Shown in pieces: positions 11,318 to 22,700 of a stretch of DNA of 64,000 nt. The first letter of the stretch is position 1. Each line of letters opens with the position of its first letter. Both the position numbers and the translations under genes were made by a program. This DNA comes from Papilionanthe hookeriana x Papilionanthe teres (taxonomy: Eukaryota > Streptophyta > Magnoliopsida > Asparagales > Orchidaceae), in the NCBI GenBank assembly GCA_022702705.1, contig CM040434.1, positions 56,508,491 through 56,572,490 on the forward strand, written 5' to 3'. The notes under the pieces are model-generated. The model did no database searches and was not told the origin of the DNA. It saw only the letters and a list, made by a program, of their open reading frames with translations.

Positions 11318-12050
11318 AAATGTTACTTGTCCTCAAGTAACTCTTTTTACTATATAAAATGTAACCTTTGGAATAAAAGATAAATATTTAAGATTCCTTA
11401 TAATTTTTTATTTTATAAAGTCTTTAGTAAATTATTAACCTAATTTCACTAACTAGGTTTAATTTTAAGAATTTAAAGAATATTCAACTACTAAATCATA
11501 AGATTTCAAACTTTTCATTCATTTACAAAATAATAGAAGCTTATTATATTAAGATCTCATAGATTATTTACAAGAAAAAGATTTTCTTGAAAAATCATTT
11601 TTAAATGAATATTCATGTATAAAAATTAAGTAAGATATGTAACTAGTTTTCTTCCTATAAGATAATTCAAGTGAAGCCAATTTTTTATTAGGCATTTCCT
11701 CAAGCTTCTCCTCTCTTTCTTCTTCTTTCTTTCTTTTTTTTATAGAGAGGATTACTATATTTGGATAGCCTGTTAATGGTTATGAACTTCACTATCCTTA
11801 ACTTATATTTTTAAAACTTATACATTTTCACTTAGTTATTATAACATAAATAAAAATTCAAAAAGATTTCCAATCTTTTCTTTTTCAAGTGATAATTTTT
11901 TATTACTTAATATTTCTAAATTCTATCATTTCTATCATGAATAGAAAAATTCTTTAATCGTATTCTTCCTTAAGTTAAATAATTCTATACTTAAAATCAA
12001 TCAAAGTTAGTAAAACTTTAGTTAATTTCACTAAATTGTTTATAATTTCA

Positions 12051-12602
12051 AAATTAAAAGTGTTCTCAAATAAATTCTTCATTCCTTAAGTTATGTTAAA
12101 AAGTTTTTACTTTTAAGAGAATATTAGCTCCTTAAGGACAAATAAAATTTAAATTTGAATGTATTTCCCTTCCCCCAAACTTAAGTTTTGGTACACTATG
12201 AAAATTTTGAAAGTATGAGAGAAAGAAAATCATAAGAATTTTTATAAGTATTTAAAAACAATCTTAAAAAGAAAAATTAACTTTCCTAAACATGCTTTTA
12301 TGAATAATTAAGATAAAATTTAAACATGTATAAAAAAGTAAGCAGGCAAATTTTTTATTATACTAAATTTGAAACAAAATTAAAGCAGAGCAAAATTACA
12401 AAGTACTAAACAGTAAACTAAAACAAACATATAAATTAACTCTAAATTCAATCTCAACACAATATACTAAAAATGTTTTAACCACAGAATCCATCCACAC
12501 AAGTACATAAACTAAACAACACACATCAAACATAAAACTAACAAACAATCCAAACAAAACAAACTAACAACAGAGTAGCACTACATAAAGATCTCTCTAC
12601 TA
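12051..12602. other. Non-coding 3' spacer of element A
   Basis: AT-rich sequence between the duplicated block and ORF3b. It contains another CCCCCAAACTTAAG run at 12173. No gene is seen. Confidence 0.6.
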
Positions 12603-13764
12603 CTAATCACTAGCTGTCGCCTCATCGTCATCATCATCACCAAAGGAACACTCAACGTCCTTAGGATCAATAAATGGTGTAAAGCTAGGAAAAGTAGGGA
12701 AACTCACATCATGTTCACCCTTCAGAAATCTGACTAGGGCTTCATCATACTCTACATCGTAACTAATCTTCCTCTGGATATAGTCAGAAAGATGATCCAG
12801 TTTCTTGTCAATAGTATCTATCCTGCAGTGAGTCTGAAACAACTCCTGCTGCTGCTGCTCTAAAAACTGATCATGCATGGACTCCCAGAAATCTGATGGT
12901 GGCTCAACTGAAGTAGAGGGACGAGAAGTAGTAGGTCTACCTGGAGTATATGCAGAAGTAGAAGGAGTGGTCGATCTCTTACCTCGAAGAAGATCATAGA
13001 TACTAATACTCTCCTGCCCAATTGGCTTGGTAGTCTTTAACTTCCTCTCAGAAATATCATTACTGACTCCATCATTAACACATAATGAATAAATCAAAGA
13101 AGGAAATCCCAATCCAACAGAAGTGCTGGATCTCGCAATAGAATCCACAGATTCAAAAATAATACTGCCAACGTCTATAGGTTTCCTCTCCTGAATGCAG
13201 TAATTCAAGATCGCTCGATCTTTAGTTACTTCACTCAGATGATTGGAAGGTAACAATCTCGCAGAAATGAAATAGTGCCATGCTTTTGAAATACCATTCA
13301 GCTTGGAAGATTTGAAATTTACCCTTTTGCTATTCCTGATCTTTCAAGATCCAGTACCGTCAGTCAAATAGGCAATAATCATATCCAAATCACCCTCAGA
13401 TGGTGATAATCCAGAATAATAGCACTCAATCATCGGTGGCAGGCCATAGAATATGTTGATTCTTTCTGGAGTAAATCCTATTTCGATTCCTCTCAAAGAC
13501 TTCAGAATCTTCAGCATCTAGAAAATTTGCATAAAATTCTCGAACAACCGGGATAACAACAATAGCAATGAAGTAACAAAATCGTTGCTGGTTGTGCGCA
13601 ACGATAGTGTTTTCGATCATCTCCCCAGGATGATAAAAACTTCATTCCGAGATGAACTTTCTCGATGACGCAAGTTCGTGGAAACGAAAATGAGCAGCCG
13701 CAGTTGGAAATTTGCTGCTAACAAAATTTTCTCGTCCCTTCCCGCGCTTAGATTTTAGAGCCAT
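12603..13764 (-). pseudogene. Element A ORF3b (env-position plant transposon protein)
   Basis: Minus-strand gene starting at ATG 13764 (MALKSKRGKGR) and ending at 12603. The longest open part is 13256-12603 (217 codons). It shows EVTKDRAILNYCI, IDVGSIIFESV, VGLGFPSLIYSLC, a Ser/Thr/Pro-rich linker, a Gln-rich coil (LEQQQQELFQTHCRIDTID) and an acidic end (DDDDDEATASD). The N-terminal part shows VVIPVVREFYANF (13570-13500) in another frame, so at least one frameshift separates the halves. The domain is that of the plant transposon protein found after pol in Athila elements. Confidence 0.8.
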
Positions 13765-14130
13765 CTAAACGTGAAAGAAAATAAGAATAAATTTAGGAAT
13801 CAAAGATTTAAACTCTTTTTAAGTTTATAAAACTTAAAATAAGTTTAAAAATCCAAAGAAATTACTAAAAATCAAAAAAATTTTCAAAATTTCTGTTCTT
13901 AGCAAAAACTAGGAAAATCTATGGTGAAAATCAAAAATAAATGGTTTAAAGTGTAGATCTGACCTTGAGACGATGAAATCGAGTGGTTTCGTGCTCAAAT
14001 CCTTAATGTATTGACCTCAAAATGGATCCAAAGGGTGTATTTTAGCGAAAATGGGGAAGAAGATGAAGCTTAGGCATCAAAAATGGCTTTTGGGGGTTTA
14101 AATGGTAATTTTCGGGTAGCAGGCCGAACT
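13765..14130. other. Short spacer upstream of ORF3b (A)
   Basis: Leader-like sequence with no gene, ending at the GGCGCC cluster. It corresponds in position to 5531-5964 of element B. Confidence 0.5.
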
Positions 14131-14172
14131 GGCGCTTAGGCGCCAAATTCTAGCGCCTAGGCGCCAGACTCA
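14131..14172. repeat. GGCGCC inverted repeats upstream of ORF3b (A)
   Basis: GGCGCTTAGGCGCC, then GCGCCTAGGCGCCAG, about 370 bp 5' of the ORF3b start on the minus strand. The TAG/TAA spacers match those in LTR A. Confidence 0.8.
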
Positions 14173-14564
14173 CCTTTCACAAAAAAATTATTTTTAAATT
14201 TAATTTTCCACCAAAATTCATAAATTCAACTTCCAATTACTCATATTAGAGTAGGGCTTCAGTTTCTAACTTCCAAAATATTTTCCAAAAATTTTAAAAA
14301 TTAAATATTAAATCCACCAATCAAACACTAAGTTTACATCAAACTCACTAAATTCCATTCATAATCTTCAATGTTGACTCAATACATTCCAGATAAGTAT
14401 TATACTTGATTCAAGTTCCTAATACACACTCAAACACAACAATTTCTAAGAACAAACAACACGCATTGAACATGAAAGCAAATACACAAACAAACACAAT
14501 CGATTCTCTAAATTGATACAACGACTTAACAAACCATATAATAACTAACCCATTACCAGAATAT
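14173..14564. other. AT-rich spacer, no gene seen
   Basis: Between the GGCGCC cluster and the ORF3a remnant of element A. No coding or repeat structure is recognised. Confidence 0.4.
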
Positions 14565-14945
14565 TCAATCTTTACAAGGGAAATTGTGAATACTACTTGG
14601 AAAGAACACTAACGCTCTCGGGAAATCCGTAGTCGTCTTTTCGTCAATCCACTTGTTCTTCATATACATTTCAACATGAGCATCTTGATAAGCCGCAAAA
14701 TGACCAAATTGAAGTTTCATCTGCCATTCTAGATGTTCAATCTGATGAAACATCTCATGAAGGTGATCTCCAATGCTTTTAAAATCCACTTCAAACTTAT
14801 CCAAACGACTAGAGATTTTTTCTAAACTTACAGCGATGAAACCATTGAAGTAGGGTTGAGGATCCTTAGAACCTTGTCTCTAACTTCTTCTTCATGATTG
14901 CTTCCTTCCTTTTCTTCAAAATTGTCTCAAATATTTCAAGAATGA
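14565..14945 (-). pseudogene. Element A ORF3a remnant (C-terminal coil only)
   Basis: The minus-strand frame 14804-14565 encodes a helical segment with IEHLEWQMKLQFGHF. It matches in position and pattern the C-terminal part of ORF3a in element B (DHIDWRMKEQFDYTG). The N-terminal domain expected upstream is missing; the GGCGCC cluster at 15060 follows after about 115 bp. This is a deletion relict of the tandem ORF3 arrangement. The identification rests on a short match. Confidence 0.45.
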
Positions 14946-15059
14946 AGTGCAAGGGATGTAATTCTGATTGCTTTGATGGTTAGGGAAGAGAATAGGTTGA
15001 TTTATAAGGGAAAATCGTGTGAAAAACTGAAAATTTCATTTTTGCACGTCCCAGTAACC

Positions 15060-15165
15060 GTGGCGCTTAGGCGCCGAATCTGGCGCCTAGGCGCCGAACC
15101 TATTGATACATAGCTGATTCTGGCGCTTAGGCGCCGAATTCTGGCGCCTAGGCACCAGAACTATG
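15060..15165. repeat. Double GGCGCC inverted-repeat array
   Basis: Four palindromic units in two pairs: GGCGCTTAGGCGCC and GGCGCCTAGGCGCC at 15062-15098, and the same pair, slightly decayed, at 15122-15159. It lies between integrase and the ORF3a remnant and is the richest cluster in the window. Confidence 0.85.
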
Positions 15166-15482
15166 TTCAACTCCGTTTCGCCTAATCGTAAAATTTCAAA
15201 ATTTCGTTCTCCAAGATAGGTATACTATACTGGTAAGAGTAATTTAGACTCAACAACTCACATTGTAAGCAATCATAATGAAGGTCAACTTGATCTCCTT
15301 TTTACTAGTATTCAAAATAGAGTGATCCAATTTTTAAATTTACATACTTTAAAATAATTTTCAGCCTAAGTCAATAAAGACTTATAAGCATCAAATTTTT
15401 ATAAAGTAATATAAAATTAATCAAGATCGAGGCATAACCTTACATTAAAACACAAAAAACACTCAAAATAAAAGAGAAATAT

Positions 15483-15527
15483 GGGTCGCCTCCCACAAAG
15501 CGCTTGGTTTAACGTCGTCAGCCCGAC
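15483..15527 (-). other. Conserved post-integrase block, element A
   Basis: GCGCTTGGTTTAACGTCGTC with flanking GGTCGCCTCCCACAAA, 30-70 bp after the integrase end. It is the counterpart of 7925-7970. Confidence 0.7.
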
Positions 15528-15553
15528 TTAAGTAAACCTTTAATCAGGTTAAC

Positions 15554-16073
15554 TCAATTTATAAGCCTCTTTTTAATGTCTCCCAAATAAGGCTTCAATC
15601 TTAATCCATTTACTTTAAAAAATTTTCCTATTTTGGGATCTTTAATATCCACAGCTCCATAATGGTATACTTTCTCAACTATAAAGGGTCTAATCCATTT
15701 AGATCTTAATTTTCCAGGAAAAAGTTTTAAACGAGAATTAAACAATAATACTTCTTGTCCAGGTTCAAAAACTTTTCCTGAAATTTTCTTATCATGTAAT
15801 ATCTTCATTTTCTCTTTATAAATCTTCGCATTTTCATATTCTTCATTTCTTATTTCTTCCATCTCATTTAATTACAACAATATCTTTTCTCCTACTTTAT
15901 TCAAATTAAAATTAAACTCCTTAATCGCCCAATAAGCTTTACACTCAAGTTCTATAGGTAAGTGACAATGTTTACCATAAATTAACTGGTAAGGTGACAT
16001 TCCGATAGGTGTCTTATAAGTTGTTCTATAAGCCCATAATGCAGAATCAAGTCTATCAACCCAATCAGTTCTT
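15554..16073 (-). pseudogene. Integrase C-terminal part of element A, cut by Harbinger
   Basis: Minus-strand continuation of the integrase whose N-terminal and catalytic parts lie at 26517-27330. From 16073 leftward come a GMSPYQLIYGK-type block and a CHLPIELE-type block. A GPY/F-type C-terminus then follows with KLRSKWIRPFIVEK and GKFFKVNGLRLKPY. A stop near 15865 interrupts it. The Harbinger insertion starts directly at 16077 after a TTA. Without the insertion the two halves are adjacent in the integrase order. Confidence 0.85.
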
Positions 16074-16076
16074 TTA

Positions 16077-16095
16077 GGAGGCGTTTGGGGCAGCT
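16077..16095 (+). repeat. Left TIR of Harbinger
   Basis: GGAGGCGTTTGGGGCAGCT. It pairs with the right end, with mismatches confined to bases 3-6. Confidence 0.9.
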
Positions 16096-17250
16096 TATTG
16101 AGGGCAGTTGCGTTTTGATTAAGTCGCAGCCATGTTTGAATAACACGTTACGACCTGCTTAATCCCACCGCCCATACCGCGCTTAATAATTTTATCATCC
16201 GGAGTCGGAAGCGGGAGGTGTTTAGCTTATCGCGCGGTTTCGAGTTTATTTTCCAAGGGTGCCCTTCTGCTGCTCGTGCGCGTCCCCCTCCCCTCTCGCA
16301 ATCACCGGTGAGCACCATCTATCTGCTCGGAGAATCGGCGAGATCGTTGTGCACGACAGCAGATCTCATTCCCTGTTCGGCTAGATCGCGAGTTCTTGCC
16401 TCTGTTGTACTCCTAACCCGAGATCCACCGTATTTCACTGATCTTTCTTCCACAGTAGGAGAAGGTAAATTTCTTCCGCAGTACTCCTTCCTGTCACTCA
16501 TATTCATCTGGAGAAATTTGTTTCCATTTCTGCAGCCAATCGAGGGAACGAGTTTTGGATCTAGGTTTTGGATTTACTGATTTCTGTTGTATTGCTTTTG
16601 TTTTCTTCACCACCAAAAGAAGAAACAAAAAAAATTCATGCTTGTACTGTGCAGCTCTTGCATTGTTTTAAATTAGTTATAAATTTATTTGATTACAATA
16701 TTTGGTTGCACGTGGTTAGAAGAAATCAATAATAGTTTTAAACTTTACCTTCAATCTTCCTCAAACACCATAATTTTATTGTTCTCGTACAAAAGATGTG
16801 AAAACAAAACCATCTCTTCCAAAAACATGTTTTGTAACTACAAGAAATCAGGAGTCCTCAGAATTTAGATTGGATTTTTGGACATTAATTATGTAATTAT
16901 TTTGCATTTGATTTGGTGCAGCGAGCCCTAATTCCATCCATTATCGGTTCACATCATCTTATAGCCATCATTATCTGGATTTTCTTAGAATCATTAATAA
17001 GTGGATCGATTGCTTTTCCTTTCCTATTGAAGGCGTTGATCATTTTTAGCTTTATCATTTTATTAGATTTTGATGCTTATGTAGTAATTTGATATTATGA
17101 TATTTTCCCATATTTTTGCTTTGGGTGAGCATTAGCATATGAAGTTAGTATTTATTCGCTAAAATAAACTGTCGTCCATAATATAATATGTGTTTTCTAA
17201 GTTTTGGATCGAAGGTAACTATTGGATGTTATGTATGCAAAATGGAATTC
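16096..17250. other. Harbinger 5' terminal region
   Basis: GC-rich leader-like sequence to about 16580, then AT-rich sequence. A 35-40 bp segment with CATGCTTGTACTGTGCAGCT at about 16636 is repeated at about 17249, just before ORF1. It could be a duplicated intron/exon edge. No separate gene is seen. Confidence 0.5.
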
Positions 17251-17280
17251 ATGCTTGTACTGTGCAGCTCTTGCAGTGTT

Positions 17281-18275
17281 TTATTAGCAATGGTTAGGAA
17301 AAATGAGGTCGGTATCTCAGCAATATGGGATAAGGAGGGTACGAACATTTTCTGCAGCATCTGCATCAATAAGATTGGCGCCGGTAATAGGCCATCCACC
17401 CATTTCAGTAAGGAAGGTTGGTGAACATAGCTCGAAGTTCAAAGAGCAGACAGGTAGAGATTACGAAAAAGTACAATTTAAAAACAAATGGGATCAATTG
17501 AAGAAAGATTGGAAATTGTGGAAGGGGTCGAAGCATGGATATAGGGGTGGGTCAGGATCCCGCTAAACGGACAATCAATGCTTCAGATGCTTGGTGGGTC
17601 GAGAAAATTGAGGTGAGATTTTCTCGTTTGCAAAATTGTTACTCCATTTCTCATTGATTATAATATTTTTTTGATTAGGTTATTATGTCCCTAAACCCCA
17701 ATCTCAACGTTCTGTTACAGGCAGTGCCAGCATTGAAAAAATTCAAACAGAACGGAATTGAACCAGAGTTGGAAGAAAAATTGGACATAATGTTTAGAGG
17801 GGTGGTGGCTACGGGGAATTATGCGATTAGCACTAGTCGGACGGGGTTTATCGGAATTCCGGATGATTCCGCACCGGCTCCGAGTGTATGTGGACGATGA
17901 AATACATAGTGTCAACCGGATAGAGATGGGTGAGTCAAGCTCGCGACCGAAGAGGCCCGAGCGAGGGAGAAAGAAGAAAGAAAAGGACGAGATTCTGTTG
18001 GATAAGCTCGACCGTCTCATTGACGCTTTTGGAGCACCACCGCCAGCTCCAGCTCCTGACTGCGTTATCGTAGAAAGTATTCGAATTTTGTCTTCTATCC
18101 CTGAGGTGGTTGCGGACAGACAATTCTATGCAATTTGTATGAAAAAACTGGAGGATCCAACACGCAGACAGATATTCATGGCGATGGAACCAGATATGCG
18201 CGTCGAATATCTGCGTGTTATTAGGGATGACCGAGCTTATTTATGTTTTTCTTGTCTTCCGTATTGCACTCTTTA
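17281..18275 (+). pseudogene. Harbinger ORF1, Myb/SANT-like DNA-binding protein, frameshifted
   Basis: In PIF/Harbinger elements ORF1 binds DNA and assists the transposase. Here the trihelix-like domain is spread over frames. IFCSICINKIGAGNRP and THFSKEGW come first. After a frameshift near 17420, KFKEQTGRDYEKVQFKNKW and LKKDWKLWKG follow. After another, INASDAWWVEKIE ends at about 17610. An intron of about 70 bp (GTGAGA to TTGATTAG, 17611-17678) then separates the second part, which includes PNLNVLLQAVPALKKF. A further frame change near 17890 leads to a basic stretch (RPKRPERGRKKKEKD) and a helical C-terminus. Each step matches the usual ORF1 order, so this is a decayed copy and not several genes. 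Confidence 0.8.
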
Positions 18276-18432
18276 ATGTTGTGTACGCGAACTGTTATTT
18301 GAACTTATGTTTTCTTGATAACCGTACTTCTTCATGACTGAACTCAAAAGCTAATTAGTAGCGTTTTATGCATTTGAAGTTTTGTTTTAATTGTAGCTGG
18401 TTCGATTTGTCTAATTTTTTCCTTGTTCTAGC

Positions 18433-19769
18433 ATGAATACACAACACGAACGTCGTAAGAGAATGACATTGGCTGCAGCTATTGCCATAATATTGTTGGA
18501 GTATTATCGATCAAGCAGCCTTCGTTTACCCCGTATGACCTCCACCTATGTCGGGGACAAATGGGTTGGTGAGATGCTTTCGGGACATCCAATTCGTTTC
18601 AAGCAACATATTTAGAATGTACGTCCCGATATTTTTAGATCTACTTCACGAGTTATCTCTAAACCATGGACTTCAAGGTTCTTCAAGAACATCACGAAGA
18701 GAGGTACGGCCATAACCTTATATATTTTGTCACGTAATGAATCGAGTTAGAGCGACCATGGAGAGGTTTCGGCATTCATCCGAGACTATCGATCGCCATT
18801 TCTCCAAAGGCATAGGAGCACTTGCTAGTCTAGCTACTAAAATCGTCAGGCCAGAGGATCCATCATTTGCTCATACCCCAGTTCAAATTTTAAATGATCC
18901 CCGTTACATGCCTTATTTCAAGGTAATTTTTATTTTCTTTACGTACATACAAAAAAAATTCTTCTAACATATGCAGAACAGAACTGCATAGGTGCAATTG
19001 ATGGTACTCACGTACATGCACGAGTAGCCAGTAAGGATAAGGTGGCCTTCATTGGTCGAAGTGGTTCACCAACTCAAAATGTCATGGCGGTATGTGACTT
19101 CAACATGTGTTTCACGTATGTTATGGCGGGCTGGGAAGGGAGTGCACATGACAGTCGAATTTTCTCGTACGCCACTACAAATAGATCGCTGAGTTTTCCT
19201 CAACCGCCTCCAGGCAAGATATGATTTTTAATAGTCTTACTTATATGTGCTTATTGTGCATAACAATAACTATCATAACAGGGAAATACTATTTGGTCGA
19301 TGCTGGATACCCTATGCGAGAGGGTATTTAAAGCCATACCCGGATACGAAATACCACATCCCGGATTTTGAGCGTTCTAGTGGCGTCGCCTGGGCGTAAA
19401 AGAAATGTTCAACAAGCGGCACTCTTCTTTGCGCGGTGTGATCGAAAGAACATTCGACGTTTGGAAGAACAAATGGGTCATCCCGCGCGATATGCCTCCG
19501 TACCCATATCAAAGCGGACACACATCGTAATTGCTACGATGGCGCTTCACAATTTCATTAGACGACATCCCTCTCGGTACGATACAGATTTCAACATGGC
19601 TGACGCTGACGAGAGTCATATCCCCTCTGATGAATACGATTCTCATCTTGGGGATTCTACTCTAGATGACGTCATACAGTATGAAGAATTTGTTACACAG
19701 GATGCGGAAGGTGCATCGGAGATGGCTGATTTGAGGGAGCGTATCACAGATGCGATATGCGACTCCTGA
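18433..19769 (+). pseudogene. Harbinger DDE transposase, frameshifted
   Basis: Transposase of the DDE_Tnp_4 type. The first exon starts at ATG 18433. It holds the GHPIRF block, a stop at about 18613, then SSETIDRHFSKGIGAL, and ends at 18920. After a 56 bp intron comes CIGAIDGTHVHARV (first catalytic Asp, 19000), then GWEGSAHDSRIF (second Asp, about 19150). The exon ends at 19213 before a GCAAGA donor. The third exon (from 19282) has KYYLVDAGYP, then after a frameshift SLRGVIERTFDVWKNKW (catalytic Glu), MALHNFIRR and an acidic C-terminus. The catalytic triad is all present, but at least three frame breaks and a stop make it inactive. Confidence 0.88.
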
Positions 19770-22700
19770 ACTGATTTTATGTGACTTTGTATTGATTTTG
19801 TTTCAATATCTTAAGTATGTGAAATATAACACCACTTTATATTTCAATAGTTGAATGAACCTTTGAATTTAACCTAAAAATTGATTTTCTTTTTGTTTAT
19901 TGAAAAGATTATCAAAATATGTCACCCACTTTATATTTCAATACTTTCTGATTACTGCCTGTGAAATGTTGAGCTTTCAATTGCTCTATAATGGATAAAA
20001 AATGTAATATAAATAGGTAGGAAGTGTTCCTATTTGCTATCAGAGTAAAAGATAAGTTGCTTGCATATATGTACCACGTTTAGATATTACATATGTGAAT
20101 ACATAAGAATTATGTGGTACGTATGTAAATGCCGATAATTTGTATTACATAAGTTGCTTGCATGTTTCGTTAAATTTGTTTCTGAATAATCAAGATGTAT
20201 AATTTGTTTCAAATTTTGAATTTGTGATTAAAATTTTATAATGAAAATTCTTATTATGCAGGTTTAATTATAATAACTGTATAACTTTTGAGCTGGCTTA
20301 AAATGGGCAGAAGAAATTGACCAAATTCTGGCATACTTGCTTAAATATCAAAGAATTTGAGCATGGTGTTAAGCCAATAGCGAGACCGGCTCGAGGTAAG
20401 TGTGAAATCTTTTCCTATCTTGTGAGATGAATGAATCCAGCTTGAGCCAACATCTGCAAGCCAATGTCTGGTTTTGGCATACATGTCTAGGATTCTTAAA
20501 ACCAGACATAAATGATACAATCAAGTTGGTTATAAATGTTGGTTTAACCTTTATCCTGAGGTAGTGGAAAGGAATGCTGTTGGAAATTTGGCTTTTAATG
20601 CCTTTACCTTTTTGATTATTTCAGAAGTTTAGCCTTCTTATGCTCATGCTAAAATAAAGTAATATCTGCTTCGATCAGTTTAGCCTTTAACTCTGAGGCG
20701 AGTGGAAAGGAATCGTTGTTGGAAATTTGGCATAATATCTCGCTTCGATCGGTTTAGCCTTTAACCTGAGGCGAGTGGAAAGGAATGCTTGTTGGAAATA
20801 TGGCTTTTAATGCCTTTACCTTTTGCGGTTAAACTCTTGTTCAATTGTCCAATGGAGGGGTTGGGCTTTATTGCTGATCCTTTGCTTGCTTGGTTGGCTT
20901 AACGTTTCTTTGCTATTGAGGGGTTAATTTTTTGTGGAGTTCAATCTAACTCGTTTTCTTTTGTTGGTAAATTGCAACTCTTGAAAACTTCTCTTCTCTT
21001 CTAAGGCATTACAACTTCTCTTCTCTTCTTGCTTCATGGTGTATTGAACACTATAGTGTCTTATGATATAGGAGTAGAAGTAAGATTTCTCCTTATTGGT
21101 AAAATCTGTGTCAACTTTCGGTTTAGAGGGCATTCCCGATAATATAGTAGCTAGTCCCTTTCCGGTTGGAGTAAATACATTTGGTTTAGAGGACATTCCA
21201 GCATATTTGGTCACTCTCCCCTCTCTGTGATTGTTTAACTTTAAATTTGGTCTTGATTCTGTTTATGGTGTTTCAAAGATATCCGTTTCAGTACTAGCAA
21301 TGGCGATGAAGCAGCTTTGGATCACCTTTGCTTCCAAACGTTGAGTCAATGTGTCATTTATAGAGAAATGGGGAACTTCTTCATCAGGTTGGTATTTCTT
21401 AAATCAACAATAGGAGGTCAAAATTATTGTGGTGTTTGATTGTTCTTGTTTTCCTTGATGTCTTTCATTCTCAACGTGTAGTAGCATCTATACTCACTGT
21501 TGAATGACAAATCGACTATTCAGAATTTAGTTTCGAGAATCACTATTTTGAGTGTTTATCTTCTCTTTGATTTTATTCTCGGATGTGAGTGTTTATTTCT
21601 TAATTTGTTCCTTGGTAGCATCAATTATTCTTGGTCAAGTTTTGCATTGACATCTTGTTGCTAGGTCATGGTTTTGGAAAGATGGAACATGCATACCATT
21701 CAATTTCTGTTACAGGTTTGCAAAAAATCCTTTTGGAATATGGTGCTCTAGAGAGAAATTTTGTATAGCTGAACCTGGTAATATTGTAAATGACCTGCTT
21801 TAGAAATTATGTCATAAATCCTTTCTTAGGGCGTCTGAACTGTTTTTTTTGGCTATTGGTAAATGACCTGCTTTAAAAGGAGTGATGGGCATCCAATCTA
21901 ACTCAAATGTTTTCTTGCTATTTGCAAAATCTTGTTGTGAGGTTTTCTTGATTGATTGAAAGCTTCCAAGACAACGTCCCCAAAAGCATGCAGTTGAATT
22001 ATTTGATCGTTCGGATTGTTAGGAATCCAACTCAAATGTACTCATATGCATCTTCATTTTGTTAGGAAAGATACCGCACCTTTGTCTTGTGAGGATTGTT
22101 AGGAATGCTACTGCTTGAGCTGATATTGCATCTTCTTTGGATATGAATATGCTTGTTCGTCACTGACTTGAAGTTGAAGAAGTTTAGAATCCTTGATGAT
22201 TTATTCTTATTTTGAATATATAATTGATCATTTAGCTTGAATTTTTTGTTATCATTACTAATTACTGTAGCAATTCTTTATAACCTTTTTTGTTATAGTT
22301 ATATAATATTTAAAGATTCTTCTAATCTTGCTGAAGTTAACTTTGAATTATATAGAATATGTGGATTGAACTCTTTAATAAGCTTTAATTGAGACCTTCC
22401 TAAACATGTTGACGTTACCTTTTGAGGGGAAAATATGGATAAATTGAGTTCCTTGAAGTGTGTTGATGTAATTATTGTCTTGGAGTTTGCTGAAGTTGGC
22501 TTTAGGTTGCATTTGATATATGGTTTGAGCTGTTTAAATAGGCCGAGAAGGTACCTATGCTATAATTATTTGTAATTCATGGCACATTTTATGTTGCCTT
22601 GCTGATTGGATTGGCTACGCCTTGCCGATTAGTTTGTTTTTTCTTTATGATGGTCACTCCGGTTTCCTTGGCATTTGGTAGGCGTAATCGAACTTTGCTT

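Larger units (their letters stand above)
10040..12050. repeat. 1,005 bp tandem duplication over the LTR/PPT junction
   Basis: 10040-11043 and 11044-12050 are near-identical head-to-tail copies. Each contains the GGCGCC cluster, the last about 230 bp of the LTR, the polypurine tract and about 740 bp of internal 3' sequence. Landmarks are offset by 1004-1005 bp (LTR edge 10297 and 11302). The junction shares TTCAAAA/TCAAAA, which is consistent with unequal exchange or template slippage at short homology. Confidence 0.9.

Noticed and set aside
15060..15165. GGCGCC arrays as a CRISPR-like or operator array
   Set aside because: Plant nuclear context, no regular spacers, and the units are element-specific palindromes linked to LTR retrotransposons.
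17821..18276. Independent gene at 17821-18276
   Set aside because: It continues ORF1 of Harbinger after a frameshift; the basic stretch and C-terminus follow the ORF1 order.
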